Below, piece by piece: positions 55,917-64,000 of a DNA stretch of 64,000 nt (position 1 is the first letter of the stretch; each line of letters starts with the position of its first letter). The position numbers and the translations under genes were made by a program. The notes beneath the pieces were generated by a model. It was not told the origin of the DNA. It worked only from the letters and a program-made list of their open reading frames with translations, and made no database searches. This DNA is from Pseudoalteromonas neustonica (lineage in GTDB: Bacteria > Pseudomonadota > Gammaproteobacteria > Enterobacterales > Alteromonadaceae): assembly GCF_001653135.1 (NCBI RefSeq), contig NZ_BDDS01000004.1, forward strand, positions 282,013-346,012, read 5' to 3'.

Positions 55917-56536
55917 ATAAATTTATTACACCTGTTATAAAACCACTTTTAAAACCTGTGGTTATAATACTGGATAAGTGTGGCCTCAATGCCGATAAGC
56001 TCACTGTTATTGGCTTTATTATTGGTATGCTTGCCTTACCATTACTCGCGTTTGAATTTTATTATGGCGCTTTAGTGGTGATCATTTTAAATCGCGTGTT
56101 TGATGGTTTAGATGGTGCACTTGCGCGTCATCAACAGCAAAGTTCATCAGCGGGTGGGTTTTTAGATATTTGCCTCGACTTTTTATTCTACGGCGCGATT
56201 GTACTAGGTTTTGCTTTAGCCGATCCCGCACAAAATGCTGTTGCCGCAGCCGCATTATTGCTGGTTTTTATTGGCACAGGATCAAGCTTTTTAGCCTTTG
56301 CCATTGCCGCTGAAAAATTTAGCTTAGCTAAACCTCAGTTTAAATATAAAAGCTTTTACTATTTAAACGGCTTAACTGAAGGCACTGAAACCATCGCATT
56401 TTTCGTCGCGTTTTGTATTTGGCCGCAGCACTTTAGCTTGCTTGCATATAGTTTTGCAGTACTTGGCAGTATCACTATTTTTACGCGTATTCATGGTGGT
56501 TATCATACTTTAAGGCAAATAAATAATGACGAATGA
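55910..56536 (+). CDS. ynjF: YnjF-like CDP-alcohol phosphatidyltransferase
   Basis: A 208-aa membrane enzyme with about five to six helices. The full family motif DGxxARx8Gx3Dx3D is present as DGALAR...G...D...D around residues 65-86 (FDGLDGALARHQQQ, then GGFLDICLD). The family swaps the CMP of a CDP-alcohol, usually CDP-diacylglycerol, for another alcohol to make a phospholipid or related ether. In E. coli the homologue ynjF closes the ynj cluster. Here it is translationally coupled to the ATPase (7-base overlap) and to the hydroxylase (11-base overlap), which ties the importer to membrane lipid chemistry. Its alcohol substrate may be what the operon imports. Confidence 0.9.
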   Translation: MLDKFITPVIKPLLKPVVIILDKCGLNADKLTVIGFIIGMLALPLLAFEFYYGALVVIILNRVFDGLDGALARHQQQSSSAGGFLDICLDFLFYGAIVLGFALADPAQNAVAAAALLLVFIGTGSSFLAFAIAAEKFSLAKPQFKYKSFYYLNGLTEGTETIAFFVAFCIWPQHFSLLAYSFAVLGSITIFTRIHGGYHTLRQINNDE

Positions 56537-57314
56537 AGCACTGTGGCGATTAGGCGCTTTCCTTACTATTTTGACAGTTATGATGATAGTAGAAGCAATT
56601 AGCCCTGCGCGCACATCACCTGTGGCGGCACGTAAACGTTGGTTTGCAAATTTTTCGCTAGTCGTACTGGCTTCAGTACTAGCTCGACTAACCATTCCTA
56701 TAGGTTTAACCAGCGTCGCGCTTTATTGTCAACAACAGACTATTGGTGTATTTAATCAATTTATGTTGCCTTTGTGGCTGGCGGTAGTTTTGAGTTTACT
56801 GCTCCTCGATATCGTTATTTATTGGCAACATCGGTTATTTCATAAAGTGCCGCTGCTGTGGCGCTTGCACCGCGTTCACCACGCAGACCCTCATGTTGAT
56901 ACTAGTACAGGCCTGCGCTTTCACCCGCTTGAGATTATTTTAAGTATTATAATCAAACTGATTATTGTAGTCCTATTAGGCGTGCCAGCATTAGCGGTAT
57001 TAATATTTGAAATTGCCCTCAATGGCTTAGCATTATTTAACCACGCGAATATTAGCCTGCCAAATAAAGTGGAACGTGTACTGCGGTATGTACTTATTAC
57101 CCAGCAATTACATCGTATTCACCACAGCCAAACTGTGACTGAAACCAACAGTAACTTTGGTTTTAGTGTAACGTGGTGGGATCGCCTATTTGGCAGTTAT
57201 ACGCCCTATGCAAAACTAAGTGATGATACTCTTAACATTGGCTTAAAAGAATTTAGTACATCAAACTCACACTCACGTTTAGTCTCATTAATAGTCATGC
57301 CATTCAAAAAGTAA
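56526..57314 (+). CDS. fatty acid hydroxylase / sterol desaturase family protein
   Basis: A 262-aa integral membrane di-iron oxygenase of the FA_hydroxylase family. Three histidine boxes are visible: HRLFH (102-106), HRVHH (115-119) and HRIHH (near 196-200), plus the RFHPLE and NFGFSVTWWDRLFGSY segments that mark the family. These enzymes hydroxylate or desaturate lipids or carotenoids using oxygen. It is the last gene of the operon, overlapping the phosphatidyltransferase by 11 bases. The two together suggest synthesis or modification of an unusual lipid. About 165 bases separate it from the next gene; no clear terminator was found. Confidence 0.9.
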   Translation: MTNEALWRLGAFLTILTVMMIVEAISPARTSPVAARKRWFANFSLVVLASVLARLTIPIGLTSVALYCQQQTIGVFNQFMLPLWLAVVLSLLLLDIVIYWQHRLFHKVPLLWRLHRVHHADPHVDTSTGLRFHPLEIILSIIIKLIIVVLLGVPALAVLIFEIALNGLALFNHANISLPNKVERVLRYVLITQQLHRIHHSQTVTETNSNFGFSVTWWDRLFGSYTPYAKLSDDTLNIGLKEFSTSNSHSRLVSLIVMPFKK

Positions 57315-57481
57315 CGACTGATAGTTTCTTTATCCAGTCCTTGGGTTATTTATTCGTTTATGTCGATTCAACCTTAAATCATGTCGGTTCACGCGAATGG
57401 TGCTGAACACACGAATAAAATCTCCTACATTCCCTATCAACAGCACGTTACACCGTACACAGTTTAATAAGGAATATAATA

Positions 57482-59335
57482 ATGAAAGTAATCACTAAAA
57501 CAGCAATCACCTTGAGTTTATTGAGCCAGTTTAATGCACACGCAATTGATTTACGTGTAGATAATATTCGTCTATATCAAAATAGTACTGCTAATTTTTC
57601 ACCCCCAAGCACGCTTTATATAGAAAACGGAAAAATAGTTACTATCACTAAAGCAACTGATACTAAGCAAAAAGCAGATGCCACTATAAACGCTAACAAC
57701 CAATTTGCACTGCCAGGACTAATTGATTTACATGTTCATTTGGGCTCGTCAGGCAGCAACTTCTCTGAGTTTCAATACTTGCCTGTTAAGTCGCATTTTA
57801 ATTCAAATCTTTATTTAGGCGTCACAAACATAGTCGATTTGTTTTCATTTAAGCAAACCCTTGATGAAGCTGCACAATTAAAAGCGACACACGTAACGCC
57901 TAACTTATTTTATGCTGGTACGTTATTCACCAATCCTGGCGGGCATGGCACCCAATTTGGTGGCAGTGTGTACGAAATTACAAAAGATGAAGATATTGAT
58001 ACATTATGGAACAAGCATATAGCCACTAACCCACATATTACTAAAGCCGTTATTGAAACATTCGGTGGTATGGGAAAATCGTTAACTGACAGTCAACTCA
58101 CTGAACTTGGCAAACGTTCAAAAGCCGCTAATTTACCTTATTTTGTGCATGTATCAACGTTACTTGATGGTAAACGCGCTATCAAAGCAGGCGCTACGGC
58201 ACTTGCTCATGGGATTAATAATGAAGCCATTGATGAAGAATTTATTACCTTAATGAAGCACCACAGAGTAACTTATATACCAACACTGGCTGTGTATCAT
58301 AATCACAGTGACGAAAAACATAACCATGGAGTAAGTTCACAAAGCCAATTACTAAGAACAGTGCCCGCTAAATTACAAAAATGTTTATTTGAAAAAGTAC
58401 CAGCCCCGTCTAAGTGGACAGACAATGCATGGCAAGCTCGAAATACGGCCTACGCCAATATTAAAAAGCTCCATCAAGCAGGCGTTGTTATTGGCACAGG
58501 ATCAGACGCGGGTAATCCGTACACATTACACGGCACAGGGCTTCACAATGAGCTAGATGCGCTCAAAAAAGCAGGGCTATCAAATGACCAAATAATTAAT
58601 GCGGCGACGCTCAATGGTGCTCAAGCAATAAACCAAGGCGCCCATATTGGTAAATTAGCACCAGGATATGAAGCCAGTTTTATATTGCTCGCACAAAACC
58701 CACTCGTAGATCTTAAATCGCTTCATAACGTTGCAGAGGTATTTAAATCAGGACAAAGAATCGATCGTTCAAAATTAATAGCTGAAAATAAAACCATAGA
58801 GCCACAAGGCCCAGCCTGTAACCCAACAATTACAAGCCGTAAAGCACACATAATGATAGACGACTTTATTGGAGAGTCACCATGGCAAGCATTAAGCGAC
58901 AAAGTAATGGGCGGACAATCATCCGTTGAACTAAAGTCAGAAAAACAAAGCTTAACAATTAACACAGCAGTTGCTAAGGCAACTAACTTTGGTGCATGGG
59001 CGGGCGCTGAAATAAAATACCCGCAACTAGTTGATGCATCTACATTCAAAGGTATCCGCTTGACTTATAAAGGGTCGAGCACCCCATTTGCACTGTCTAT
59101 TTATCATAGTGAAGTAAAAGACTGGGATAACTTTTCTGCGCTTTTAATGCCTAGCAATGACTGGAAGACCCTTGAGATCCCATTTAGTGACTTCAAGCAA
59201 TTTGGCTTTGGTAATCAAGTGAAATGGTCAGCAACTAAACTCTCTGGTTTTAACTTAATGTGGCGAAAAATGCCCGGTGCCAGTGACGACATCTTAAAAA
59301 ACACACTTGAAATAAAAGAACTCGTGTACTTTTAA
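57482..59335 (+). CDS. exported amidohydrolase fused to a CIA30 domain
   Basis: A 617-aa protein with export signal MKVITKTAITLSLLSQFNAHA. Residues about 22-440 form an imidazolonepropionase-like amidohydrolase: metal motif HVH (His84, His86) in GLIDLHVHLG, later VHVST and LAHG histidines, and the GTGSDAG aspartate. Residues about 455-617 form a CIA30-like beta-sandwich (DDFIGESPWQALSDKVMGGQSSV), known from complex I assembly factors and from bacterial carbohydrate-binding-like proteins. The fusion suggests a periplasmic hydrolase, perhaps acting on cyclic amide, peptide or lactone substrates, with a built-in binding module. AAGGA precedes the ATG. Followed by a terminator, then a two-component pair. 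Confidence 0.88.
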   Translation: MKVITKTAITLSLLSQFNAHAIDLRVDNIRLYQNSTANFSPPSTLYIENGKIVTITKATDTKQKADATINANNQFALPGLIDLHVHLGSSGSNFSEFQYLPVKSHFNSNLYLGVTNIVDLFSFKQTLDEAAQLKATHVTPNLFYAGTLFTNPGGHGTQFGGSVYEITKDEDIDTLWNKHIATNPHITKAVIETFGGMGKSLTDSQLTELGKRSKAANLPYFVHVSTLLDGKRAIKAGATALAHGINNEAIDEEFITLMKHHRVTYIPTLAVYHNHSDEKHNHGVSSQSQLLRTVPAKLQKCLFEKVPAPSKWTDNAWQARNTAYANIKKLHQAGVVIGTGSDAGNPYTLHGTGLHNELDALKKAGLSNDQIINAATLNGAQAINQGAHIGKLAPGYEASFILLAQNPLVDLKSLHNVAEVFKSGQRIDRSKLIAENKTIEPQGPACNPTITSRKAHIMIDDFIGESPWQALSDKVMGGQSSVELKSEKQSLTINTAVAKATNFGAWAGAEIKYPQLVDASTFKGIRLTYKGSSTPFALSIYHSEVKDWDNFSALLMPSNDWKTLEIPFSDFKQFGFGNQVKWSATKLSGFNLMWRKMPGASDDILKNTLEIKELVYF

Positions 59336-59369
59336 AAGTCATTTAACCTAAACTCTAGTTTACACTATT

Positions 59370-59399
59370 AAAACCAAAATTAGCCTTTGTTTTGGTTTT
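59370..59399 (+). terminator. rho-independent terminator after amidohydrolase gene
   Basis: Perfect 10-base arms AAAACCAAAA / TTTTGGTTTT around a 10-base loop, ending in TTTT, 34 bases after the stop. It also argues against starting the next gene at the TTG at 59392. Confidence 0.8.
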
Positions 59400-59430
59400 G
59401 TATAAACTGCCATATAACTTTAAAAACAAA

Positions 59431-60423
59431 ATGACCAAAATGTTTAAACAGCCTTTTTTTAAATATAGCTTTTTTATATTACTTGCCATTGATATCGCCT
59501 ATGCATTAGGTATTGCTATTGCAACTTCCTCACCTATTTCAGGCGACACTGCTCTTGCAGCACTCGTATGGTTTGTAACCTTTTATTGGTTACCTGTTTG
59601 GGCAGCGGCTATTTTAATTTTTTATTTAAGATCAAAAAACATAAATAAGCTCGCACTTGAATGGTTAATTGTAACCTCATTTATGGCGCTAGGTAACACC
59701 ATCACAGACTTGACGTTAACCACCCTGTTTGACCAATACCAACCATTAGGAATTTTTGTAATATTTAATGGCTTGTTTTGGGGATCAGGCATTTACCTTG
59801 CAACGATTTATATAGAGAGTAAAAAAAAGGTGGTAACTGAAAAGCACGCTCGCAAACAAGCTCAATTAGCCACCTTACGCTATCAGCTAAATCCACACTT
59901 TATGTTTAACAGTCTCAATACTATTTCGGCTTATATTCATACCAACCCAGATTTAGCCGATGAAGTACTGCACGAGCTAGCTGATATTTTGCGCTACTCA
60001 TTAGATACCGCAGAGCAACAACTTATCCCACTGCAACAAGAACTTGCTATTATTGAGAAATATTTAAATATTGAAAAAGCACGGTTTGGTGAAAAACTCC
60101 AGATAAACTACAACATCCCCACGCCGCTTAAAAATATAAAAATACCCCCACTCCTTATTCAGCCCATTATTGAAAATGCCGTTAAGCATAATGCCCAACA
60201 AACCAAACTAATCCTAAACATTGCTATATCTACAACTGATAACGGCATAAAAATTATTATTAGCGATAATGGCAAAGGCTTTAACCAACACGTATTACAA
60301 CAAGGTTATGGCAAAGGTGTTGGAATGAAAAACATGCAGCAACGTATTCAACAATTAAGTAATAGTAAAGTCATGCTAAGTAATAATAATGGTGCAGTAA
60401 TCACATTGGATATAACATTATGA
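59431..60423 (+). CDS. LytS-type sensor histidine kinase
   Basis: About 330 aa. Four membrane helices in the first 128 residues, then a His_kinase domain with phospho-acceptor His156 in YQLNPHFMFNSLNTIS and a HATPase with IIENAVKHN and DNGKGF boxes. This is the kinase type that pairs with LytTR response regulators. No periplasmic sensor domain is present; the signal is probably detected in the membrane. The ATG at 59431 is preferred because upstream in-frame codons lie in a terminator; the ribosome site is weak and a second ATG three codons later is possible. Stop and next start overlap (ATGA), so both partners are made together. Confidence 0.92.
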   Translation: MTKMFKQPFFKYSFFILLAIDIAYALGIAIATSSPISGDTALAALVWFVTFYWLPVWAAAILIFYLRSKNINKLALEWLIVTSFMALGNTITDLTLTTLFDQYQPLGIFVIFNGLFWGSGIYLATIYIESKKKVVTEKHARKQAQLATLRYQLNPHFMFNSLNTISAYIHTNPDLADEVLHELADILRYSLDTAEQQLIPLQQELAIIEKYLNIEKARFGEKLQINYNIPTPLKNIKIPPLLIQPIIENAVKHNAQQTKLILNIAISTTDNGIKIIISDNGKGFNQHVLQQGYGKGVGMKNMQQRIQQLSNSKVMLSNNNGAVITLDITL

Positions 60424-61208
60424 GCGAACACACACCCGCTGCAAACAGTGAAAAAATTCGCTTAGTGTTTGCAGATGATGAACTCCCTGCACGTGAAAAG
60501 CTAAGCCATCAATTAAGTTTAATGGACAATATAGACGTGATTGGAGTTGCTACAAATGGTAAAGAAGCTATTTCGCTGATCAACTCACTCACCCCAGACG
60601 TTGTATTACTGGATATTCAAATGCCTGAAATCAATGACTTAGAGTTAGTTGATTTACTTAACTACCAACCCATGATTATTTATACGACTGCGTACGATCA
60701 ATTTGCAATTGCAGCTTTTGAACATGCCTCAATAGATTATTTGTTAAAGCCATTCCCTATTGCCCGATTGAAAAAAGCACTCGCCAAAGTACAAGCCCAG
60801 CTGAACCAACAACACGCCGTAGCGCATGTAAATAAACAAACTGTACAGCCTCAATTTTCACATAATGAAAATAAGCTCAACAAATTGATCAGTAAAAATG
60901 GCGAAAGAATATTTCTTTTATCACCAGCAGACATTAAATTTATAAAATCAGAACAAGGAAACAGTTTAGCTTGGAATGGGGAGGTATTTTATCACTTAAC
61001 TGATACCTTAGATCAGTTAGAACAAGCTCTATCATCACAAAGCTTTATTCGTATTCATCGCAGTTACCTCGTTAATATCGATCATATTAAAGAAATTCAA
61101 CGTTGGTTTAATGGCAAGCTCATGGTGATTATTAATGATGAAGAAAAATCAGAGCTCAGTACTAGCCGCGCAGGTGCTGATAAACTAAAACACATACTAC
61201 GTATTTAA
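60420..61208 (+). CDS. LytTR-family response regulator
   Basis: A 262-aa regulator: receiver domain (about 13-125) with acidic residues Asp19-Asp20, phospho-acceptor Asp65 in VVLLDIQMPE and KPF lysine, then a linker rich in Gln and His, and a LytTR DNA-binding domain (about 160-260; FIRIHRSYLVNIDHI). It pairs with the kinase encoded just upstream. One departure is IND in place of the common GID/GLD after MPE, next to the active site. Targets may include the adjoining amidohydrolase or lipoprotein genes, but no LytTR direct-repeat sites were recognised. Confidence 0.93.
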   Translation: MSEHTPAANSEKIRLVFADDELPAREKLSHQLSLMDNIDVIGVATNGKEAISLINSLTPDVVLLDIQMPEINDLELVDLLNYQPMIIYTTAYDQFAIAAFEHASIDYLLKPFPIARLKKALAKVQAQLNQQHAVAHVNKQTVQPQFSHNENKLNKLISKNGERIFLLSPADIKFIKSEQGNSLAWNGEVFYHLTDTLDQLEQALSSQSFIRIHRSYLVNIDHIKEIQRWFNGKLMVIINDEEKSELSTSRAGADKLKHILRI

Positions 61209-61290
61209 GCACTCTGTTATTTGAGCATAATGTAAACCAATATGCATGTTAAAGCGTATATATGTACATAAAAGACTAACAGAGCAATTT

Positions 61291-61473
61291 ATGTTTTCAC
61301 TATTTAAGAAAGATCCAACCAAAAAATTAAATAAACTTCTTTCGATTAAGTTAAAAGAAGCGATGGAAGCTCAACGCAAAGGTGATATACGCACATATTC
61401 TCAACTCACTTTTGAAGCAGATCAAATAGACAAACAAATAATTGAAATAGAACAAAAAAATACACAAGCATAA
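61291..61473 (+). CDS. small DUF6435-like protein
   Basis: A 60-aa, charged, mostly helical protein. MFSLFKKDPTKKL at the N-terminus and AMEAQRKGDIRTYSQLTFEAD in the middle match the small DUF6435 proteins common in marine Gammaproteobacteria. The ATG at 61291 is taken because homologues begin MFSLFKKDP; 15 codons upstream are open but look unrelated. No ribosome site better than AGAG is present. Function unknown. A bidirectional terminator lies 80 bases on. Confidence 0.75.
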   Translation: MFSLFKKDPTKKLNKLLSIKLKEAMEAQRKGDIRTYSQLTFEADQIDKQIIEIEQKNTQA

Positions 61474-61553
61474 TAACTAAGCTAAATTACAGATCAGAAA
61501 TAAAACAAGTACGTTTTAACTAGCCCCGTATTTTTAATATACGACAGACATTA

Positions 61554-61578
61554 AAAAGCCGCAATTAATGCGGCTTTT
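61554..61578. terminator. bidirectional rho-independent terminator
   Basis: Perfect 9-base stem AAAAGCCGC / GCGGCTTTT with a 7-base loop between the convergent small-protein and lipoprotein genes. Confidence 0.9.
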
Positions 61579-61596
61579 AAAAGTTATATTAATGTA

Positions 61597-63198
61597 TTAG
61601 CTGCCTGAACCAGTAGTACCCGTTGTAGTTTGACAAACCACTTCAAGTGCTAAAGACTCAGCTGTACCATCGGCTGTAATCGTTGTAGTTGCTTTAGTCG
61701 TATCGCCAACTAGTGGAGTACGCGCATTAACAAATACATTGTATGTGCTGCCATCAACTAAATCTGCAAGTGTGAATGTGCCCGCAGTACCAGAAGCCAG
61801 TGTTTTAGCCTTACCAGCTAAGCTATAACTAACAACAGCATTACTCATATCAACCGTTTTAGTTGTGTCATTCGCGCACGCAGCCGTCACTGCAAAGTCT
61901 TCATTTACTAACGTAGCTGGGTTTGCCAGTACCACTGCAGCGGCACCACACACATTAACTTCGCCATCTGAAGTAAACCAAGGTGTTCCGTTAACATCAA
62001 ATACTTTTACAGTTGCTTTAGCATTTGCTGAAATGCCAAAGCGCTTTGTATTTAATGGTGAAACAATAACATTACTCGCCGCATTGGCTCTTAAATAGCT
62101 TGTGGCACTTGCATCTGATGAGCTCATAGATACATACAAACCTGATGCAGGCACTGCATCACCACTTAAGTTTACTGCAATACCGTCAGTACAAATAGGA
62201 GCACTTACAGTTGAGGCGAAAAAGGTTAAATGCGTTGTTTTAAAAGTACCAGTGTAAGTATTTGTCTGTGCGTTTAAAGCACCCACTTCTACTTTGTTAG
62301 TTTCACTTGCCCACACACCTGTATCTTCATTGTGTGATTTAAGACCTAGCATATCACCCGGCTGAATAGCTTCACCATTGAGCATGGTCGTCGCCGGAAT
62401 AGTCATTGATACTGTAATTGGGTCTGAGAATTTTTTAACTTTTTTGCCTGTGCCATCAGCCATCGTTACATTTGCAACACCCACTGATTTTACAATTGAC
62501 GTTGCATCTGCATCGTTTAAACCAGCAGGAACGATTGATGAAGCTGCACCAGTAGATGAATCAGCGCCATTAACTTTTAACGTGATTTCGCCTGAAACTG
62601 GTTGTTCACTCGCATCATATAAAATTACGCCAGCAGGAACGCTTGCTGATGCACTTGATTTACCAGGATCCGTTGCAGCAGAAATTACCGCTGACGTTGT
62701 ACCACCAGCTTCAACAGTAGACACTACCGATTTATTAGAGATACCATCAGCCGACTCAGAAACAAGGGCAAGTAATGCATTTACGCTCATCACGCCTTCT
62801 GCAGTCGTTAAATCAACAATAAAGCTTTTACCAATGTAATCATCAGCAGAAACATTGACTGTAACTTCACTGATATTAGCATCATCTTTAACTGTAAACG
62901 CTAAGCTACCATCAGCCAAGTCAACAGATGTTAGTTCATTACCATCAACATCAACTATATTTTCAGAAGCGACACCATTTTCAAAAAAAGTAACTTTGGC
63001 AGCAATTGCGTCATTTGTCACTGAATCAACAACATTCGCATTAACAACAACAGATAGCTCCGTAGGCGCGTCAGGCGCGACAACAACAGGAGGCACTACA
63101 ACCGGTGGAACAACATCTTTGTCATTATCATTACAACCAGATAAAACAAAAACAGAAGCGACAGACAAAGCAAGTAACGTTTTTTTATTAGTAAGCAT
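61597..63198 (-). CDS. large lipoprotein of unknown function
   Basis: A 533-aa predicted lipoprotein: signal with lipobox LSGC (Cys22), then a valine-proline spacer with repeated PPVVV, and a long beta-rich, Ala/Ser/Thr-rich body. The body contains a carboxypeptidase-regulatory-like N-terminal segment (about 50-130) with ASENIVDVDG-type turns and a middle region (about 165-330) resembling surface adhesin sandwich domains. Cysteines near 339, 421, 446 and 527 may pair. AAGGA precedes the ATG by six bases. It is convergent with the small DUF6435-like gene. Probably exposed in the periplasm or on the outer membrane; no catalytic motif was seen, and I do not recognise a characterised homologue. 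Confidence 0.8.
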   Translation of the reverse strand: MLTNKKTLLALSVASVFVLSGCNDNDKDVVPPVVVPPVVVAPDAPTELSVVVNANVVDSVTNDAIAAKVTFFENGVASENIVDVDGNELTSVDLADGSLAFTVKDDANISEVTVNVSADDYIGKSFIVDLTTAEGVMSVNALLALVSESADGISNKSVVSTVEAGGTTSAVISAATDPGKSSASASVPAGVILYDASEQPVSGEITLKVNGADSSTGAASSIVPAGLNDADATSIVKSVGVANVTMADGTGKKVKKFSDPITVSMTIPATTMLNGEAIQPGDMLGLKSHNEDTGVWASETNKVEVGALNAQTNTYTGTFKTTHLTFFASTVSAPICTDGIAVNLSGDAVPASGLYVSMSSSDASATSYLRANAASNVIVSPLNTKRFGISANAKATVKVFDVNGTPWFTSDGEVNVCGAAAVVLANPATLVNEDFAVTAACANDTTKTVDMSNAVVSYSLAGKAKTLASGTAGTFTLADLVDGSTYNVFVNARTPLVGDTTKATTTITADGTAESLALEVVCQTTTGTTGSGS

Positions 63199-63492
63199 GG
63201 GGGGTCCTTTTTATTCCTTTTCAATTAGCGTATCTTTAATAAAATTATCATTATTAATAGACTGCTGCTAAATACAAATATTTTAAAATTAATGAAATGG
63301 CAATCTATTCATTTGCAATGGATATATTAACAACTCTATTGCATGCTTAATATTACACATCATTACAAACAAACATAATTTAACAAATACAGCTAAAACT
63401 TTACATCATTAAGCCATAGTTACAACATATAATTTGTAATCAAAGCGAATATAGCCAAGTGACCTCAAAATGCGAGCATCATTAGAATTAAA
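63199..63492. other. AT-rich region upstream of the lipoprotein gene
   Basis: Contains the presumed promoter region of the lipoprotein; no clear operator, hairpin or open frame was seen. Confidence 0.4.
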
Positions 63493-63638
63493 TCAACGTA
63501 TGCCATACCGGCTCAGGCTACCAATACGCCTTAAACGTTCTCGGTATTGCGCAACCATTTGATTAAAAAAGTACGCTCTGCTTTACGCAGCTTATGCCAG
63601 CTTGGAATAATGGCTTTAACATTAAGTCTATTGGCTTT
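63493..63638 (-). pseudogene. decayed 3' end of an unidentified gene next to the IS
   Basis: On the minus strand, an open stretch reads KAIIPSWHKLRKAERT, then runs to a stop at about 63544; shifting frame by one base at a run of six T restores FNQMVAQYRERLRRIGSL and ends at a stop at 63493. The joined peptide is charged and gene-like, so this appears to be the frameshifted tail of a gene whose front part is missing or lies beyond the IS. I do not recognise the family. Confidence 0.3.
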
Positions 63639-63674
63639 TTATCATAAACATACAAGACTAAATTAGTGTGCTTT

Positions 63675-64000
63675 GTAAGCTTATAGCTAACGACACCTAG
63701 CCTTGCTTAATATTCCAAGGTAATAGCGGTTCAAGGTCACCGGGCTGCTCAGCAAGGTGCTGTAAGCACGTTGATATGTAGTCATGCACTACAAGATCAT
63801 TTGCCTTTGCGGTTTCAACAAGGCTATAGAGTATGGCGCTGGCATGCGCGCCATTGCAGGTATTTGAGAACAACCAGTTTTTCCGCCCTATTACGAACGG
63901 TTTTATGGCTCGCTCTGCTCGGTTATTATCAATACTGAGCCTGCCATCATCGAGGTAACGCCTGAATTTCTCAAACTGGTTTATCGCATAGGTAATTGCT
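63675..64000 (-). mobile_element. IS66-family insertion sequence, one end, cut by window edge
   Basis: The element end is placed at 63675, where GTAAGC begins; IS66-family terminal repeats characteristically start GTAAGC. The transposase end lies 22 bases inside. The other end and the remaining IS66 genes lie beyond the window, so the target duplication cannot be checked. Confidence 0.75.
63697..63999 (-). CDS. IS66-family transposase (TnpC), C-terminal 100 residues
   Basis: Minus-strand frame open to the window edge and ending in a stop at 63697. It reads FEKFRRYLDDGRLSIDNNRAE, then RAIKPFVIGRKNWLFSN and GAHASAILYSLVETAKAN, the conserved end of IS66 TnpC. The glutamate of NNRAERAIKP is the third acidic residue of the DDE transposase core. 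The last residues, PWNIKQG, are also typical. Upstream portion is outside the window, so whether the element is intact cannot be told. Confidence 0.93.
   Translation of the reverse strand, partial: AITYAINQFEKFRRYLDDGRLSIDNNRAERAIKPFVIGRKNWLFSNTCNGAHASAILYSLVETAKANDLVVHDYISTCLQHLAEQPGDLEPLLPWNIKQG

Noticed and set aside
61865..63271. Long plus-strand open frames opposite the lipoprotein
   Set aside because: Antisense to a Ser/Ala/Val-rich gene with a good signal peptide and ribosome site; their composition simply mirrors it.

Overview
The window is AT-rich, densely coded DNA from a marine gammaproteobacterium, most likely Pseudoalteromonas or a close relative in the Alteromonadales. The grounds are the number of TonB-dependent receptors (four), secreted S9 peptidases, large chemoreceptors, the ynjBCD/F-type operon and the protein sequence style. 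There are no rRNA or tRNA genes, no CRISPR array and no phage. The only mobile element is an IS66-family insertion sequence cut by the right edge.

Layout. 1-2.8 kb: the start of a YidD-like gene (cut by the left edge), an RDD membrane protein, and a short-chain dehydrogenase next to a MerR regulator, with a MerR-type long-spacer promoter between them. 2.9-12.4 kb: signalling genes, namely a cytoplasmic GAF-PAS hybrid histidine kinase, two very large chemoreceptors (one with HAMP-like repeats, one with three PAS-like repeats) and a VC0807-like membrane protein. 12.6-17.5 kb: a TetR repressor divergent from an RND efflux adaptor and pump, with a perfect 27-bp palindrome between them. 17.7-21.6 kb: a propeller-type sensor kinase. 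21.8-25.1 kb: a secreted S9 peptidase whose 3' end is tandemly repeated, each repeat carrying a terminator. 25.2-28.8 kb: a LacI regulator overlapping a glycosyltransferase, then a ThrE-type exporter.

29.8-41.1 kb is a probable peptide or oligomer uptake locus: two paralogous TonB-dependent receptors, a periplasmic protein joining Sel1 repeats to a TonB C-terminal domain, a CadC-like membrane regulator with a TolB-like propeller, and a second S9 peptidase. 41.3-46.5 kb holds a hemerythrin, an isolated flagellin with a consensus sigma-54 promoter, a Fur-box-preceded siderophore-type receptor and a DoxX-like protein.

46.9-57.3 kb is a tight eight-gene operon: TonB receptor, membrane-anchored MerA-like flavoprotein, DUF547 protein, YnjBCD ABC importer, YnjF-like CDP-alcohol phosphatidyltransferase and fatty acid hydroxylase. 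Its gene order suggests one pathway from outer membrane to cytoplasm, with an unknown substrate; this is the best candidate here for an undescribed system. 57.4-63.2 kb: an amidohydrolase-CIA30 fusion, a LytS/LytTR two-component pair, a small DUF6435 protein and a large lipoprotein. The right end holds a decayed gene remnant and the IS66 element.

All family names come from reading motifs by eye; no database search was run.
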